The notes: generated by a model not told the origin, from the letters alone. Counted from the stretch's first letter, positions 27,328-36,387 are shown. The stretch: 64,000 nt of DNA from Wenyingzhuangia fucanilytica (GCF_001697185.1 NZ_CP014224.1:2588501-2652500), one strand, 5' to 3'. A program made the numbers and translations.

Positions 27328-27404
27328 GATATCATTGTGATTAATGTTAATCACAGTGATATCTAAAAACCAACAAAATTTTTAATTCCAAACTAAAAAT
27401 TTTG
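27328..27404 (+). repeat. Two adjacent palindromes before the luciferase-like gene
   Basis: The 168-bp gap holds a near-perfect 36-bp palindrome (17-bp arms at 27328-27344 and 27347-27363, one mismatch, 2-nt centre) and, 10 bp on, an 11-bp inverted repeat (27374-27384 with 27394-27404, 9-nt loop). The first has no T run and looks more like an operator than a terminator; the second is all A/T except its ends and could end the DUF1501 message weakly. Confidence 0.6.
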
Positions 27405-27428
27405 TCAATAGATTTTAAATAATTTTAC

Positions 27429-28430
27429 ATGAGTACCCAACCCGTTCAATATTCTATTTTAGATTTAGCCGTTATAGCCAACGGAACCAGCATATCACAA
27501 ACTTATAAAAATACTCTTCACTTAGCCCAAAAAGCAGAATCATACGGATACAAACGTTTTTGGCTGGCAGAACATCATAACATGCCAACTATTGCTAGTA
27601 GTGCTCCAAGCATACTTATTGGCTATGTTGCACAAGGAACCAAAACTCTTAGGGTAGGTTCTGGCGGAATTATGTTACCCAATCATTCTCCATTAATTGT
27701 AGCAGAACAATTTGGAACTTTAGGCTCTTTGTATCCTAATAGAATTGATTTAGGTTTAGGAAGAGCGCCAGGGACAGACCAAGAAACAGCTCGCGCTATT
27801 CGTTCTGACTTTATGGATGCTGCCCATTCTTTTCCGCAAGAAATCAACAAAATTCAGAATTATTTTTCTGAAGAAAACGCAAGTTCCAAAGTAAGAGCAA
27901 CCGTTGCCGAAGGTGTTGATGTTCCTCTATATATTTTAGGATCTAGTACAGACAGCGCTCATTTGGCTGCTAAAAAAGGGCTTCCTTATGCTTTTGCTAG
28001 TCATTTTGCCACTAGTATGCTTATGGATGCTATTGATATTTATAGAACAAAGTTTACACCCTCTAGTGTATTAAAAAACCCATACATTATTGTTGGTATT
28101 AATGTGATTGTTGCTGATACTGATGAAGAAGCTGAAAAGCTATCAACCTCTTTCTTTAAATTAATTGTTGGCATACTTACTGGTAAAAGACAACCTATAT
28201 CTGAGCCTAGTGAAATGACCGCTGATTTAAAAGAAATTTTACAACATCCTTCTGTACAACAAATGATTAAATACTCTTTTGTTGGAAGTAAAGAAACAGT
28301 TAAAACACAAATCAAAGCTTTTTTAGAAAAAACCAAAGTGGACGAATTAATTGTTGCTACAAATATTTATAGTATAGAAGACAAAATACATTCTTATAAA
28401 TTATTTGCAGAAATTATGAATGAATTATAG
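27429..28430 (+). CDS. Luciferase-like (LLM class) flavin-dependent oxidoreductase
   Basis: A 333-residue cytoplasmic TIM-barrel protein of the bacterial-luciferase superfamily. Diagnostic stretches are YGYKRFWLAEHHNMPTIASSAPSILIG (38-64), LRVGSGGIMLPNHSPLIVAEQFG (72-94), and RIDLGLGRAPGTDQETARA. This layout is the single-component class that takes reduced FMN (often annotated as MsnO8/YwcH type). The substrate is unknown. It is a lone gene with palindromes upstream that might serve regulation. Confidence 0.88.
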   Translation: MSTQPVQYSILDLAVIANGTSISQTYKNTLHLAQKAESYGYKRFWLAEHHNMPTIASSAPSILIGYVAQGTKTLRVGSGGIMLPNHSPLIVAEQFGTLGSLYPNRIDLGLGRAPGTDQETARAIRSDFMDAAHSFPQEINKIQNYFSEENASSKVRATVAEGVDVPLYILGSSTDSAHLAAKKGLPYAFASHFATSMLMDAIDIYRTKFTPSSVLKNPYIIVGINVIVADTDEEAEKLSTSFFKLIVGILTGKRQPISEPSEMTADLKEILQHPSVQQMIKYSFVGSKETVKTQIKAFLEKTKVDELIVATNIYSIEDKIHSYKLFAEIMNEL

Positions 28431-28510
28431 AGTATATCTACTTTCTTAAAACAAGAAATCCACCAAATAATTCTTATTCTTCACATTATCATTCTTAATA
28501 AAGGTTTACG

Positions 28511-28518
28511 TAACTTTG
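28511..28518 (+). promoter_or_regulatory. Probable -7 box of the era promoter
   Basis: TAACTTTG is an exact TAnnTTTG match 18 bp before the era ATG. No TTG stands at the expected -33 spacing, so the call rests on one box. Confidence 0.45.
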
Positions 28519-28535
28519 CAATTCAATTATTACCC

Positions 28536-29417
28536 ATGACACACAAAGCAGGTTTTGTAAATATTATAGGAAATCCCAATGTTGGGAAATCTACTTTAAT
28601 GAATGCCTTTGTTGGTGAAAAGTTATCTATCATCACCTCTAAAGCGCAAACAACCAGACATCGTATTTTAGGAATTGTAAACGGAGATGATTATCAAATC
28701 ATGTTTTCGGATACTCCAGGAATTATTAAGCCCGCCTATGAAATGCAAACTTCTATGATGGATTTTGTAAAATCTGCCTTTGAAGATGCTGATATTTTAA
28801 TCTACATGGTGGAAATTGGAGAGAAAGAATTAAAAGACGAAGCGTTTTTTAATAAAATTCAAAGCTCTAAAGTTCCTGTGATGTTATTGATTAACAAGAT
28901 TGATACTTCTAACCAACAAGAAATTGAAGAAAAACTAGCTTATTGGGAAGAAAAAGTCCCTAAGGCAAACGTATATTTAATTTCTGCTTTAGAAAAATTT
29001 AATATAGAACCTGTTTTTGATAAAATTAAAGAGTTACTACCAGAATCTCCTGCTTTTTATCCTAAAGACCAGTTAACAGACAAGCCAGAACGTTTCTTTG
29101 TAAACGAAGCGATTCGTGAAAAAATATTATTAAACTATAAAAAAGAAATTCCTTATGCTGTAGAAATTGAAACAGAGGAGTTTTTTGAAGAAGATAATAT
29201 TATTCGTATTCGTGCCATTATTATGGTAGAACGCGAAACTCAAAAAGGAATTATTATTGGTCACAAAGGAGCTGCACTTAAAAAAGTAGGAATGCAAGCT
29301 AGAAAAGATTTAGAAATATTTTTTGATAAAAAAGTTTTCTTAGAACTTTATGTAAAAGTTAACAAAAACTGGCGTTCTAATGATAGACAGTTAAAACGTT
29401 TTGGTTATAAAGACTAA
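28536..29417 (+). CDS. era: GTPase Era
   Basis: A 293-residue essential GTPase that binds the 3' end of 16S rRNA and helps 30S assembly. G1 GNPNVGKST (12-20), the switch region SKAQTTRHRILG, G3 DTPG, G4 NKID and a C-terminal KH domain (about 200-290) with GHKGAALKKVG are all present. The length is usual for Era. It is preceded by a likely promoter and followed directly by a terminator. Confidence 0.97.
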   Translation: MTHKAGFVNIIGNPNVGKSTLMNAFVGEKLSIITSKAQTTRHRILGIVNGDDYQIMFSDTPGIIKPAYEMQTSMMDFVKSAFEDADILIYMVEIGEKELKDEAFFNKIQSSKVPVMLLINKIDTSNQQEIEEKLAYWEEKVPKANVYLISALEKFNIEPVFDKIKELLPESPAFYPKDQLTDKPERFFVNEAIREKILLNYKKEIPYAVEIETEEFFEEDNIIRIRAIIMVERETQKGIIIGHKGAALKKVGMQARKDLEIFFDKKVFLELYVKVNKNWRSNDRQLKRFGYKD

Positions 29418-29448
29418 AAAAAAGCAACTCTAATGAGTTGCTTTTTTT
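29417..29448. terminator. Bidirectional terminator shared by era and the DinB-like gene
   Basis: A 14-bp stem (29417-29430 with 29435-29448, loop taat) with A and T flanks overlaps the stop codons of both convergent genes. Confidence 0.85.
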
Positions 29449-29959
29449 AGTTAAAATATCTTTCATGCAATACATTTATATGATGTTGTATATGACCTAC
29501 ACATATAAATCCGAAAATTAAAGGACTAACGTGTATTCCAGAACAAAGCCCTTCTTTTAAAAGCATTTCATCACTAAAACTTTTAAACATTGCCAAAGTT
29601 GAATTTCTTACTAAAGAGAATTCCTCTAATAAATCTTCTACCGACCTGTATTTTGCATTGGTTTCTTTACCATATTTATTTTCTTCAAAGCCGAGTAATT
29701 CTTGTTGCTCTCCTCTAGCCAAAGCCAAAGCTCTATAAGACATAATTCTTTCTACATCTATCAAGTGTTGTAAAATATCTTTTGGTGTCCATTTTCCTTC
29801 TTGATATTGAACATCTTGAAACTTGATAAGTTTTTCCTTTATGGATGCTAAACTATTTTTAGAAACCGTTAATGCCTCTAATACACTTAAATCTTTTGAT
29901 ACTAAATCAATATACCTATCATAAAAGAAAGGCATCTCTTTTATACTAGTTTTTTTCAT
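29447..29959 (-). CDS. DinB-superfamily protein
   Basis: A 170-residue four-helix protein of the DinB/YfiT type. The likely metal ligands are the His of LQHLIDVE (about residue 66) and the C-terminal pair in VGHIQHHINVLHERYF. Such proteins are putative metal-dependent thiol-S-transferases or stress proteins. It ends the unit wlbB-like, barrel protein, DinB-like, starting 5 bp after the barrel gene stop; no functional link is evident. Confidence 0.82.
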   Translation of the reverse strand: MKKTSIKEMPFFYDRYIDLVSKDLSVLEALTVSKNSLASIKEKLIKFQDVQYQEGKWTPKDILQHLIDVERIMSYRALALARGEQQELLGFEENKYGKETNAKYRSVEDLLEEFSLVRNSTLAMFKSFSDEMLLKEGLCSGIHVSPLIFGFICVGHIQHHINVLHERYFN

Positions 29960-29964
29960 TTTTA

Positions 29965-31656
29965 TTAATAATCTCTATAGTTGTTAAATAAATCTGCTTT
30001 TACCCCTAATACAAACCACTGTGTATTTTCTGTATTAAAAGTATAACCTGTAGATTCTGGCTCAATTCCTATTCTAGTAATAGGACTGTCTGATTTAAAG
30101 TTACGAATTAACGCTCCGGCAAACAACTTAAAGTTATTAGATGGATTGATTAAATAACTAACTTCCATATCTACATTTAAAGTTGTTGCTTCATTACCTT
30201 GCAAAAACTTTTGTCCATAATCATTATTTCTTTCGGTTGCCAACACAAATATATTTCCACCATATGAAGTAGTATCGCCGTCAATATCAAAACCTTTTTT
30301 ACCATATACTACCTTGGCATGTGCTCCCCATCTATTTTTATTGTATCTAGCAATAAATACTGTTTCCCAAAAATTTCCTCCCCATAAATGAGCCAAAGGT
30401 TGACCAAAGTGAGCGTAATTATGCTGTTGCTCGTGTGAATAAGTAAAAGGAGTAACTTTATTAAATTCTGCTTGTAATTGTAATCCTTTAAGATTAAAAG
30501 CATCAAAAAACTTTGCTCCAACCTGAATTGCATGTTTGTTTGCCCAATAACCATCTGATTTAAAAAACTCTTTGGCTTTAAAATCATCTAATAAAAACTG
30601 ACCATAAAACACGTTATTTTTACCTAACCTATATTTTACATCCATTCCTACAATTCCATTTCCAGAATCTTCTCCATTGGCAAATTCTAAATTTTTGTAA
30701 AAAATAATAGGATTAAAATATTCTGCAGGGTACGCTCCTGAACTTCCTGAATTATCCGTAATAATCCCCTCGAAAAAACCAAGATTAAAACGTGAAGTTA
30801 CGTTCCAACTTAAGTGATGAAAAGTTCCATATTTTCTTTTATGACCATAATTCATACCAGCTGAAGCATCATCAATAGAATAATTAAAATCTTTTAACCA
30901 CATCCACATATTTGTGTATTGAACCTTACCTACAGTAGTTGTAACTTTTGCATAAGTACTTGGTGCAGAAACATCGGACAAAAATAAAGAACGATATCCA
31001 TCACCTATAAAATTTTGTCCATGCCCAAACTGAATATTAAAAAATTTATTTGGGGTGTAAGAAATATACCCCGTAGAAATTCCGTAATCATGACCTATTT
31101 CTCCAAAAGCTTTAGACTTTCCACGACCAGGAATTAATCCATTAGCGTCTTCTGGCTGATTGATTTTTATATATTCATTAATAAATTGCGTGTATTTTGA
31201 TTGGCTCTCAAAAGCCGAAGCAGAATAAGAAAATTTACTCCCTAACTGACCTTCAATTTTTAAAATTCTAATATTGTTAAAAGTATTACCAACATTGGTG
31301 TTATCAATCCCAGCATCAACATCTAACAATACATCTAAATTTACCCAGTAATCTTTTCCTCTAACAGCTACCAAATGTTCATTCCACAATTTTCTACCTC
31401 CCCAAGACTTTTTATCTTTTAATAAATTGGTTTTATATGCATCCAACCCAGCTACTTTACCCACAGTTTGATACACATAAGGTTTTATAGTAGTGTGTGC
31501 ATTATCCGCTTGATAAATCCCTTGTTCAAAAACACTATAACTAGCGTGATTAAATGGAATTCTTAATTGACTATCATATTCAGGAAAAAGAATCTCTTTT
31601 TCTTGAGCATTGGCAATATTTAACCCTAATAATAATCCCCAAATTAATTTTCTCAT
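29965..31656 (-). CDS. Outer-membrane beta-barrel protein, RemB/Wzi-like
   Basis: A 563-residue protein with a signal peptide (ending near IANAQ) and long alternating amphipathic strands ending in an aromatic-rich C terminus, consistent with an outer-membrane barrel. Stretches such as TTIKPYVYQTV near the start and GYISYTPNKFFNIQFGHGQNFIGDGYRSLFLSD resemble Bacteroidota proteins annotated as RemB (gliding accessory) and the capsule-assembly Wzi group. Its ATG overlaps the stop of a surface-polysaccharide acetyltransferase gene by 4 bp, which favours a role in surface polysaccharide or adhesion. RemB identity is from memory of the family, not a computed match. Confidence 0.6.
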   Translation of the reverse strand: MRKLIWGLLLGLNIANAQEKEILFPEYDSQLRIPFNHASYSVFEQGIYQADNAHTTIKPYVYQTVGKVAGLDAYKTNLLKDKKSWGGRKLWNEHLVAVRGKDYWVNLDVLLDVDAGIDNTNVGNTFNNIRILKIEGQLGSKFSYSASAFESQSKYTQFINEYIKINQPEDANGLIPGRGKSKAFGEIGHDYGISTGYISYTPNKFFNIQFGHGQNFIGDGYRSLFLSDVSAPSTYAKVTTTVGKVQYTNMWMWLKDFNYSIDDASAGMNYGHKRKYGTFHHLSWNVTSRFNLGFFEGIITDNSGSSGAYPAEYFNPIIFYKNLEFANGEDSGNGIVGMDVKYRLGKNNVFYGQFLLDDFKAKEFFKSDGYWANKHAIQVGAKFFDAFNLKGLQLQAEFNKVTPFTYSHEQQHNYAHFGQPLAHLWGGNFWETVFIARYNKNRWGAHAKVVYGKKGFDIDGDTTSYGGNIFVLATERNNDYGQKFLQGNEATTLNVDMEVSYLINPSNNFKLFAGALIRNFKSDSPITRIGIEPESTGYTFNTENTQWFVLGVKADLFNNYRDY

Positions 31657-32234
31657 AATCTTATTCTAGTCACTATATCTTGACTCAATTTATATTCTTG
31701 TAAACTCTCTTTACAAACTGCAATACCCTCTGCATCAAAATTTAAACGATGTCCGTACTCGCTAACCCAACCTATTTGTTTAGATGGATTCCCTACTACC
31801 AATGCATAAGGTTTAACATCTTTTGTAACTACTGCACCTGCACCTATCATGGCGTAAGCACCAATAGTATGACCACAAATAATCGTAGCATTCGCCCCTA
31901 TACTTGCTCCCTTTTTAACTTTGGTGATTTTATATTCATCTTTTCTAACAACTGCACTTCTAGGGTTAACGATATTGGTGAACACCATAGAAGGCCCTAG
32001 AAAAACATCATCTTCGCACTCTACACCTGTATAAATAGAAACGTTGTTTTGCACTTTTACATTTCGTCCTAATTTTACAAAAGGAGATACCACTACATTC
32101 TGACCAATATTACAAACTTCCCCAATTTCTGAATGAGGCATAATGTGACTAAAATGCCAAATTTTAGTTCCTTTACCAATATTGGCTCCTTCATCAATCA
32201 CAGCTGTTTCGTGAGCAAAAAATTCTTGAGACAT
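31653..32234 (-). CDS. wlbB: Left-handed beta-helix N-acetyltransferase, WbpD/WlbB-like
   Basis: A 193-residue hexapeptide-repeat acetyltransferase. Repeats run through most of the chain, with the family signatures GTKIWHFSHIM (22-32), NVVVSPFVKLG, NNVSIYTGV, FLGPSMVFTNIVNPRSAVVRKDEY and CGHTIGAYAMIGAGAVVTKDV. These match WbpD/WlbB, which acetylates the 3-amino group of UDP-2-acetamido-3-amino-glucuronate for B-band or O-antigen sugars. It is the first gene of a three-gene unit and overlaps the barrel protein gene by 4 bp. No other genes of that nucleotide-sugar pathway are present nearby, so the physiological product is unconfirmed. Confidence 0.8.
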   Translation of the reverse strand: MSQEFFAHETAVIDEGANIGKGTKIWHFSHIMPHSEIGEVCNIGQNVVVSPFVKLGRNVKVQNNVSIYTGVECEDDVFLGPSMVFTNIVNPRSAVVRKDEYKITKVKKGASIGANATIICGHTIGAYAMIGAGAVVTKDVKPYALVVGNPSKQIGWVSEYGHRLNFDAEGIAVCKESLQEYKLSQDIVTRIRL

Positions 32235-32288
32235 ATAATTTTTATGTTTTGTGTTCTAAAATAACTAAGTATTTTTATTTATAAACTG

Positions 32289-33203
32289 CTATATCAACTT
32301 TTCTTTCCAATGACTCCATTTGTATTTTTTTGATAAAACAAATATCAAAAAAGGATATAAAACAGCCATCGCAACCAACTCCATCATTAAACTTGGTGAT
32401 GATATATCTTTAAAAATTGCAGCCGTTTGAAAAGCTGTCCAATCTGCCGTTACCAACAAAGCGGTTATTAAATTATTAGCAGCATGAAACCCTAAAGACA
32501 ATTCCATCCCATCATCCATCAAAGTCATTACACCTAATAACAGCCCCGTTCCTATATAAAACACCATAATTCCATACCCTAACTCTTTTACTTCTGGATT
32601 GGCATAGTGCAACAAACCAAAAATAACCGATGTTACCAATAAAGGAAACCATTTTGTTTTAGAACTCACTCCTAAAGCTTGCATTAAATACCCTCTAAAA
32701 ACATATTCTTCTAAACTGGTTTGAATAGGGATTAACACAATTGATAACAAAAATAAAATCGCGAAATTCTTAGCATTAAAGTTCCAAACTATCTCTTGTG
32801 GATTAATTAAATAACCAACAAAAAACAAAATTAAAACCATAGAAGCCCAAAAGAAAAACGAAAAGAAAACACGCTTATAATCTATCTTAACTCTACTTGT
32901 TGTTAAACTTGTTAAAGTTTGTTTGTGTATTTTTTTTACTACCAAAAATAAAGTTATCAATCCTCCAACAAATGGCAGCATCATATAAAACAATGAGGAA
33001 TTGCTATCCATTAAAGTATAGAGATAGTTTAAATCTTCAACCTTAGCAGCATCGGCAACTCCTTGATAAACTTTATTTGCTATAATTAAATTATAAGGTA
33101 AAGAAAATACCAAAGCACCTAGAGTTACTAAAACAATTCCTAGTACATATTTCCAAATACTTGAATCTCCACTATAGGCTTGAGCTATAAATTTACTTTC
33201 CAT
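32289..33203 (-). CDS. CPBP-family intramembrane glutamic endopeptidase
   Basis: A 304-residue membrane protein with about eight hydrophobic helices. The CPBP (Rce1-like, ABI) motifs are present: SLEEYVFRG (EExxxR), GLLHYANPE (the His of motif 2) and FHAANNL (motif 3). It probably cleaves or processes membrane substrates by a glutamate-activated water. Its start overlaps the 3' end of menC by 19 bp, so it is translationally coupled to a menaquinone gene, though a biochemical link is not known. Confidence 0.9.
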   Translation of the reverse strand: MESKFIAQAYSGDSSIWKYVLGIVLVTLGALVFSLPYNLIIANKVYQGVADAAKVEDLNYLYTLMDSNSSLFYMMLPFVGGLITLFLVVKKIHKQTLTSLTTSRVKIDYKRVFFSFFFWASMVLILFFVGYLINPQEIVWNFNAKNFAILFLLSIVLIPIQTSLEEYVFRGYLMQALGVSSKTKWFPLLVTSVIFGLLHYANPEVKELGYGIMVFYIGTGLLLGVMTLMDDGMELSLGFHAANNLITALLVTADWTAFQTAAIFKDISSPSLMMELVAMAVLYPFLIFVLSKKYKWSHWKEKLI

Positions 33204-34219
33204 GCTTTGCTATTGTTGTATTTTATATTTCCATTTATCACCTCTAAAGGACTTTCCATATTGTTGGTGAATAAACTCCCCGTTCCTAAACCTTGTGGTA
33301 AAGAAACACCTAAAGTATAGGTATACTGACTAATGGCATTTAAACCTATGTTACTTTCTAAGGCAGAGGTAATCCAGTAAGGAATATTTAAAGAATTGGC
33401 AATCTCAATCCACTCATTACTCCCTTTTATACCACCAACCAAACTTGGTTTTAAAATAATGTATTGTGGACGAATGTTATTCAATAAATTTACTTTATCA
33501 TCATATTTAAAAACACCTATTAATTCTTCATCTAAAGCAATAGGAACAGGCGTTTTTAAGCACAAATCTTTCATTTCACTTAATTGACCTTGTTTGATAG
33601 GTTGCTCTATAGAATGAATGTCTAAACTTGCCAAACGTTCTAATTTTTCTAAAGCATTTTCTGGAGTAAAAGCTCCATTGGCATCTACTCTTAAAGTAAT
33701 TTCTTTAGCGGAATATTTTTTTCTAATAGCGGTTAATAGTTTAATTTCCGTATCAAAATCAATCGCACCGATTTTCATTTTAATCGTAGAAAAACCTGCT
33801 TTTAATTTATCTGCTATTTGTTCTTGCATAAATGTTTCACTCCCCATCCAAATCAATCCATTGATTGGAATTTCATCTTCTGATTTTGTGAATTTTGAAG
33901 GAAATAAGTTAAATCCATCAGCACTTTTTAAAGACAAAAAAGCCTGTTCTAATCCAAACTGGATGGATGGAAATTCAATCATTTTACTCCATAAAACCTC
34001 TATACCTAAATGAATATTTTCACAAGCCCAAGCCAATTGGCTTTCATAATCGGGTCTATCATCTATACTTAAGCCTCTAAATAATCCTGTTTCTCCATAG
34101 CCTATTTTCCCTTCATTTTCTAAAATGATAAAATAAGTTTCTTTGGTTTTTAACACCCCTCTTGATGTTCCAGATGCTTGTTTAAATTCTAGAATGTATT
34201 TTTTATAGCTTGCTTTCAT
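33185..34219 (-). CDS. menC: o-Succinylbenzoate synthase (enolase superfamily)
   Basis: A 344-residue enolase-superfamily enzyme of the muconate-lactonizing subgroup. Lys-x-Lys base KMKIG (about 148-152), metal ligands in RVDANGAF and SIEQPI, ALDEEL and the second base region ILKPSLVGG are complete. The group includes o-succinylbenzoate synthase and dipeptide epimerases; PSLVGG and the presence of menA 1.3 kb upstream favour MenC, which dehydrates SHCHC in menaquinone synthesis. A terminator stands just upstream of its start, so it begins its own transcript with the CPBP gene. Confidence 0.85.
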   Translation of the reverse strand: MKASYKKYILEFKQASGTSRGVLKTKETYFIILENEGKIGYGETGLFRGLSIDDRPDYESQLAWACENIHLGIEVLWSKMIEFPSIQFGLEQAFLSLKSADGFNLFPSKFTKSEDEIPINGLIWMGSETFMQEQIADKLKAGFSTIKMKIGAIDFDTEIKLLTAIRKKYSAKEITLRVDANGAFTPENALEKLERLASLDIHSIEQPIKQGQLSEMKDLCLKTPVPIALDEELIGVFKYDDKVNLLNNIRPQYIILKPSLVGGIKGSNEWIEIANSLNIPYWITSALESNIGLNAISQYTYTLGVSLPQGLGTGSLFTNNMESPLEVINGNIKYNNSKAWKVNL

Positions 34220-34224
34220 ACACT

Positions 34225-34257
34225 AAAAAAACCTTTTGGTTTTAGCCAAAAGGTTTT
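34225..34257 (-). terminator. Terminator after the second SRPBCC gene
   Basis: A 12-bp stem (34228-34239 with 34246-34257, loop ttttag) followed on the minus strand by a T run, between the SRPBCC stop and the menC start. Confidence 0.8.
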
Positions 34258-34277
34258 GAGTTTATTGAATTTACTTT

Positions 34278-34808
34278 TTATTCTTCTATAATTTCCTTGG
34301 CTTTTGCTAACCCTTTTTCAAAATCTGGTCCTAATAATTTATCCATGTCTAAAAACATCATAAATAAACTTTCTAAAGCACCATAACTTGCTTCATAACC
34401 CCAAATTACTTTTGTTTGATTTCCATTTTCTTCAAACTTTAAAAATGCTGTTGATGTAGATTCAAAAGGTTCTTTAAATCTTAATTCTGAAATAATTTCT
34501 TTGTTAGGAATCATGGCTATAATCTCTTGCTCACCAACTCCAACTTGTTCATGCTCAGACTTCCATGCATGTACAGAGCCAACACTATTTCCTGCCCCTC
34601 TATATTCATGTATGGTATTTGGATCTAAAGCTTGCCAAACAGCATAATCTTCCATGTTTTGTAATGATGCAAAGTAAGGATACACCACATCTACTGGTTC
34701 TTCAATAGTAATGGATCTTTGAACGGTTTCTGATTTAGGAGCAATAATCATCATCACAAAAATGGCTGCAATAATCACTAAACTTCCGTATAGAAAAAAC
34801 TTTTTCAT
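34278..34808 (-). CDS. SRPBCC-family protein, membrane-anchored (copy 2)
   Basis: A 176-residue protein with an N-terminal hydrophobic helix (about 5-22), then an SRPBCC/START-like fold: RSITIEEPVDVVYPYFASLQNMEDYAVWQALDP. These domains bind hydrophobic ligands; the anchor places this one on the periplasmic side of the membrane or exports it. It is a paralogue of the gene just upstream (similar layout, strands and the pattern S-L-x-N-M-E-[DE]). No ligand can be named. Confidence 0.8.
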   Translation of the reverse strand: MKKFFLYGSLVIIAAIFVMMIIAPKSETVQRSITIEEPVDVVYPYFASLQNMEDYAVWQALDPNTIHEYRGAGNSVGSVHAWKSEHEQVGVGEQEIIAMIPNKEIISELRFKEPFESTSTAFLKFEENGNQTKVIWGYEASYGALESLFMMFLDMDKLLGPDFEKGLAKAKEIIEE

Positions 34809-34844
34809 ATGATAAAATAATTTAACAAGGTTAAAATTAAAGAT

Positions 34845-34882
34845 AAAAAAGGATAACAGTTATAACACTGTTATCCTTTTTT
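34845..34882 (-). terminator. Terminator after the first SRPBCC gene
   Basis: A 16-bp perfect stem (34845-34860 with 34867-34882) with a T run on the minus strand, between the two SRPBCC paralogues, so they are separate transcripts or only partly linked. Confidence 0.85.
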
Positions 34883-34900
34883 ATTAAATGTTTATTATTC

Positions 34901-35434
34901 TTATTTACTTTCTAATGCATCTTTTGCATATGTTAAAGCATCTTGAACATCCTTCTTGATCAATTTATTAACACCTGAAAACATCATTTTAATGCTTTCA
35001 TTAAACCCATAATGAGTTTCTGCTGTAAATGTTACATTTGTACCAGAAGCAGTTGGTTCAAATTCTAAAGACTCATTAATAACTAACTTGTATGGCTTTT
35101 TAAAATTTAAATCTGAAGTGATTGATTTATTTTTAATTACTCTTTTAGTAATATGTTCAGCCTCTCCTCTATCTTCATCAGTAGAAGCCCAACGATGTAT
35201 AGATCCTTCAGAAGTATCTTCATTTATATATTCATGAACAGTTTTAAAACCTTTCTTTTGCCAAGGAGACCATTCCTCCATGTTTTCTAATGAATCAAAA
35301 TAGGTGAACACTTCACCTAACGGCTTATTAATCTCTACAGTGTGTTCTACTGAGACATCTTTAGGAGCAATTACTCCAATAATTAAATACAGTCCTAGAA
35401 CAATAGCAATAACAACAATGATTTTCTTAATCAT
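34901..35434 (-). CDS. SRPBCC-family protein, membrane-anchored (copy 1)
   Basis: A 177-residue protein with a hydrophobic N-terminal helix (about 4-22) and an SRPBCC fold starting EHTVEINKPLGEVFTYFDSLENMEEWSPW. It resembles the neighbouring downstream copy in length and order of motifs, a tandem duplication that has diverged. Function is unknown. It starts 45 bp after the stop of menA. Confidence 0.8.
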   Translation of the reverse strand: MIKKIIVVIAIVLGLYLIIGVIAPKDVSVEHTVEINKPLGEVFTYFDSLENMEEWSPWQKKGFKTVHEYINEDTSEGSIHRWASTDEDRGEAEHITKRVIKNKSITSDLNFKKPYKLVINESLEFEPTASGTNVTFTAETHYGFNESIKMMFSGVNKLIKKDVQDALTYAKDALESK

Positions 35435-35479
35435 AAGATTTAAATATTTAGTTTAGTGTCTAAAAATACAAAAATATTC

Positions 35480-36376
35480 TTATCCTAAAAGTAATCCAAT
35501 ACCAAAAAGGAGTGAAAACAAAAAAGTAGTTAAAGCAACTTTTTTTAGCTCAGGATCTAACAATACCGCTTCTTTATTGGTGTATACTGTTTTGATATGT
35601 TTTAACAACAATACAAAGGATATTAAAAACAAATAAGCTTTAAACGAATATCCCAAAGCGATTACATAATAAATAGCTGATAACATTCCTACCGACAATA
35701 ATAGGTAGTGATAAATCTTTGCGTTTTTAGCACCTAATTTTACTGCTAAAGTATTTTTATTCGATTGGATGTCTGATAACCTATCTCTCATATTGTTTAA
35801 GTTCAGTACCCCAACACTAAACAATCCAATAGAAACAGCTGGTAAAAAAGATAATTTTGATACTTCTTGCGTATACAAAAATTCACAACCTACAACGCCT
35901 AACAATCCAAAAAACAAAAAGACAAACACATCACCAAATCCAGAATATCCATAAGCACCTTTACCCATGGTGTACTTTATAGCAGCACCTATAGAAGCTA
36001 ATCCTAAAAAGAAAAAAGTGATAGAAAGTGTAAAGTTTTCTTTTCCAAAAGAAACATAAATAAGTAATAGCGCTATTAACAAGGTAATAAATATCGTTAT
36101 ATAAATTCCTTTTAACATTTGCTTTGGAGATATTGCCCCACTTTGCAAAGCTCTTTGTGGCCCTATACGGTTTTCATTATCTGTTCCTTTAACACCATCA
36201 CCATAATCATTTGCAAAGTTTGATAAGATTTGAAAACCTACCGTTGTTAACAATGCCAACACACAAATATCCCAACAGAACATTCCTTTAGAAGCTGCTA
36301 AAAAACTTCCTGTAATGATTCCCGATAATGACAAAGGCAAGGTTCTAAGTCTTGCAGCTTGAATCCAATGTTTCAT
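35480..36376 (-). CDS. menA: 1,4-Dihydroxy-2-naphthoate polyprenyltransferase
   Basis: A 298-residue UbiA-superfamily membrane enzyme with about nine helices. The polyprenyl-diphosphate/Mg motif is NFANDYGDGVKGTDNENRIGPQRALQSG (about 54-81), which in this form (DYxDG..GTD and GPxRAxQSG) is specific to MenA rather than to UbiA. The second Asp-rich region is NNMRDRLSDIQSNKNTLAVKLG. It prenylates DHNA to demethylmenaquinone. Menaquinone is the normal respiratory quinone of Flavobacteriaceae. Confidence 0.95.
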   Translation of the reverse strand: MKHWIQAARLRTLPLSLSGIITGSFLAASKGMFCWDICVLALLTTVGFQILSNFANDYGDGVKGTDNENRIGPQRALQSGAISPKQMLKGIYITIFITLLIALLLIYVSFGKENFTLSITFFFLGLASIGAAIKYTMGKGAYGYSGFGDVFVFLFFGLLGVVGCEFLYTQEVSKLSFLPAVSIGLFSVGVLNLNNMRDRLSDIQSNKNTLAVKLGAKNAKIYHYLLLSVGMLSAIYYVIALGYSFKAYLFLISFVLLLKHIKTVYTNKEAVLLDPELKKVALTTFLFSLLFGIGLLLG

Positions 36377-36387
36377 GTTTTATTCAT

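Noticed and set aside
30309-30587. Second frame inside the outer-membrane barrel gene on the same strand
   Set aside because: The main frame is continuous with a clear signal peptide and barrel strands; the alternative is a shifted frame without support.
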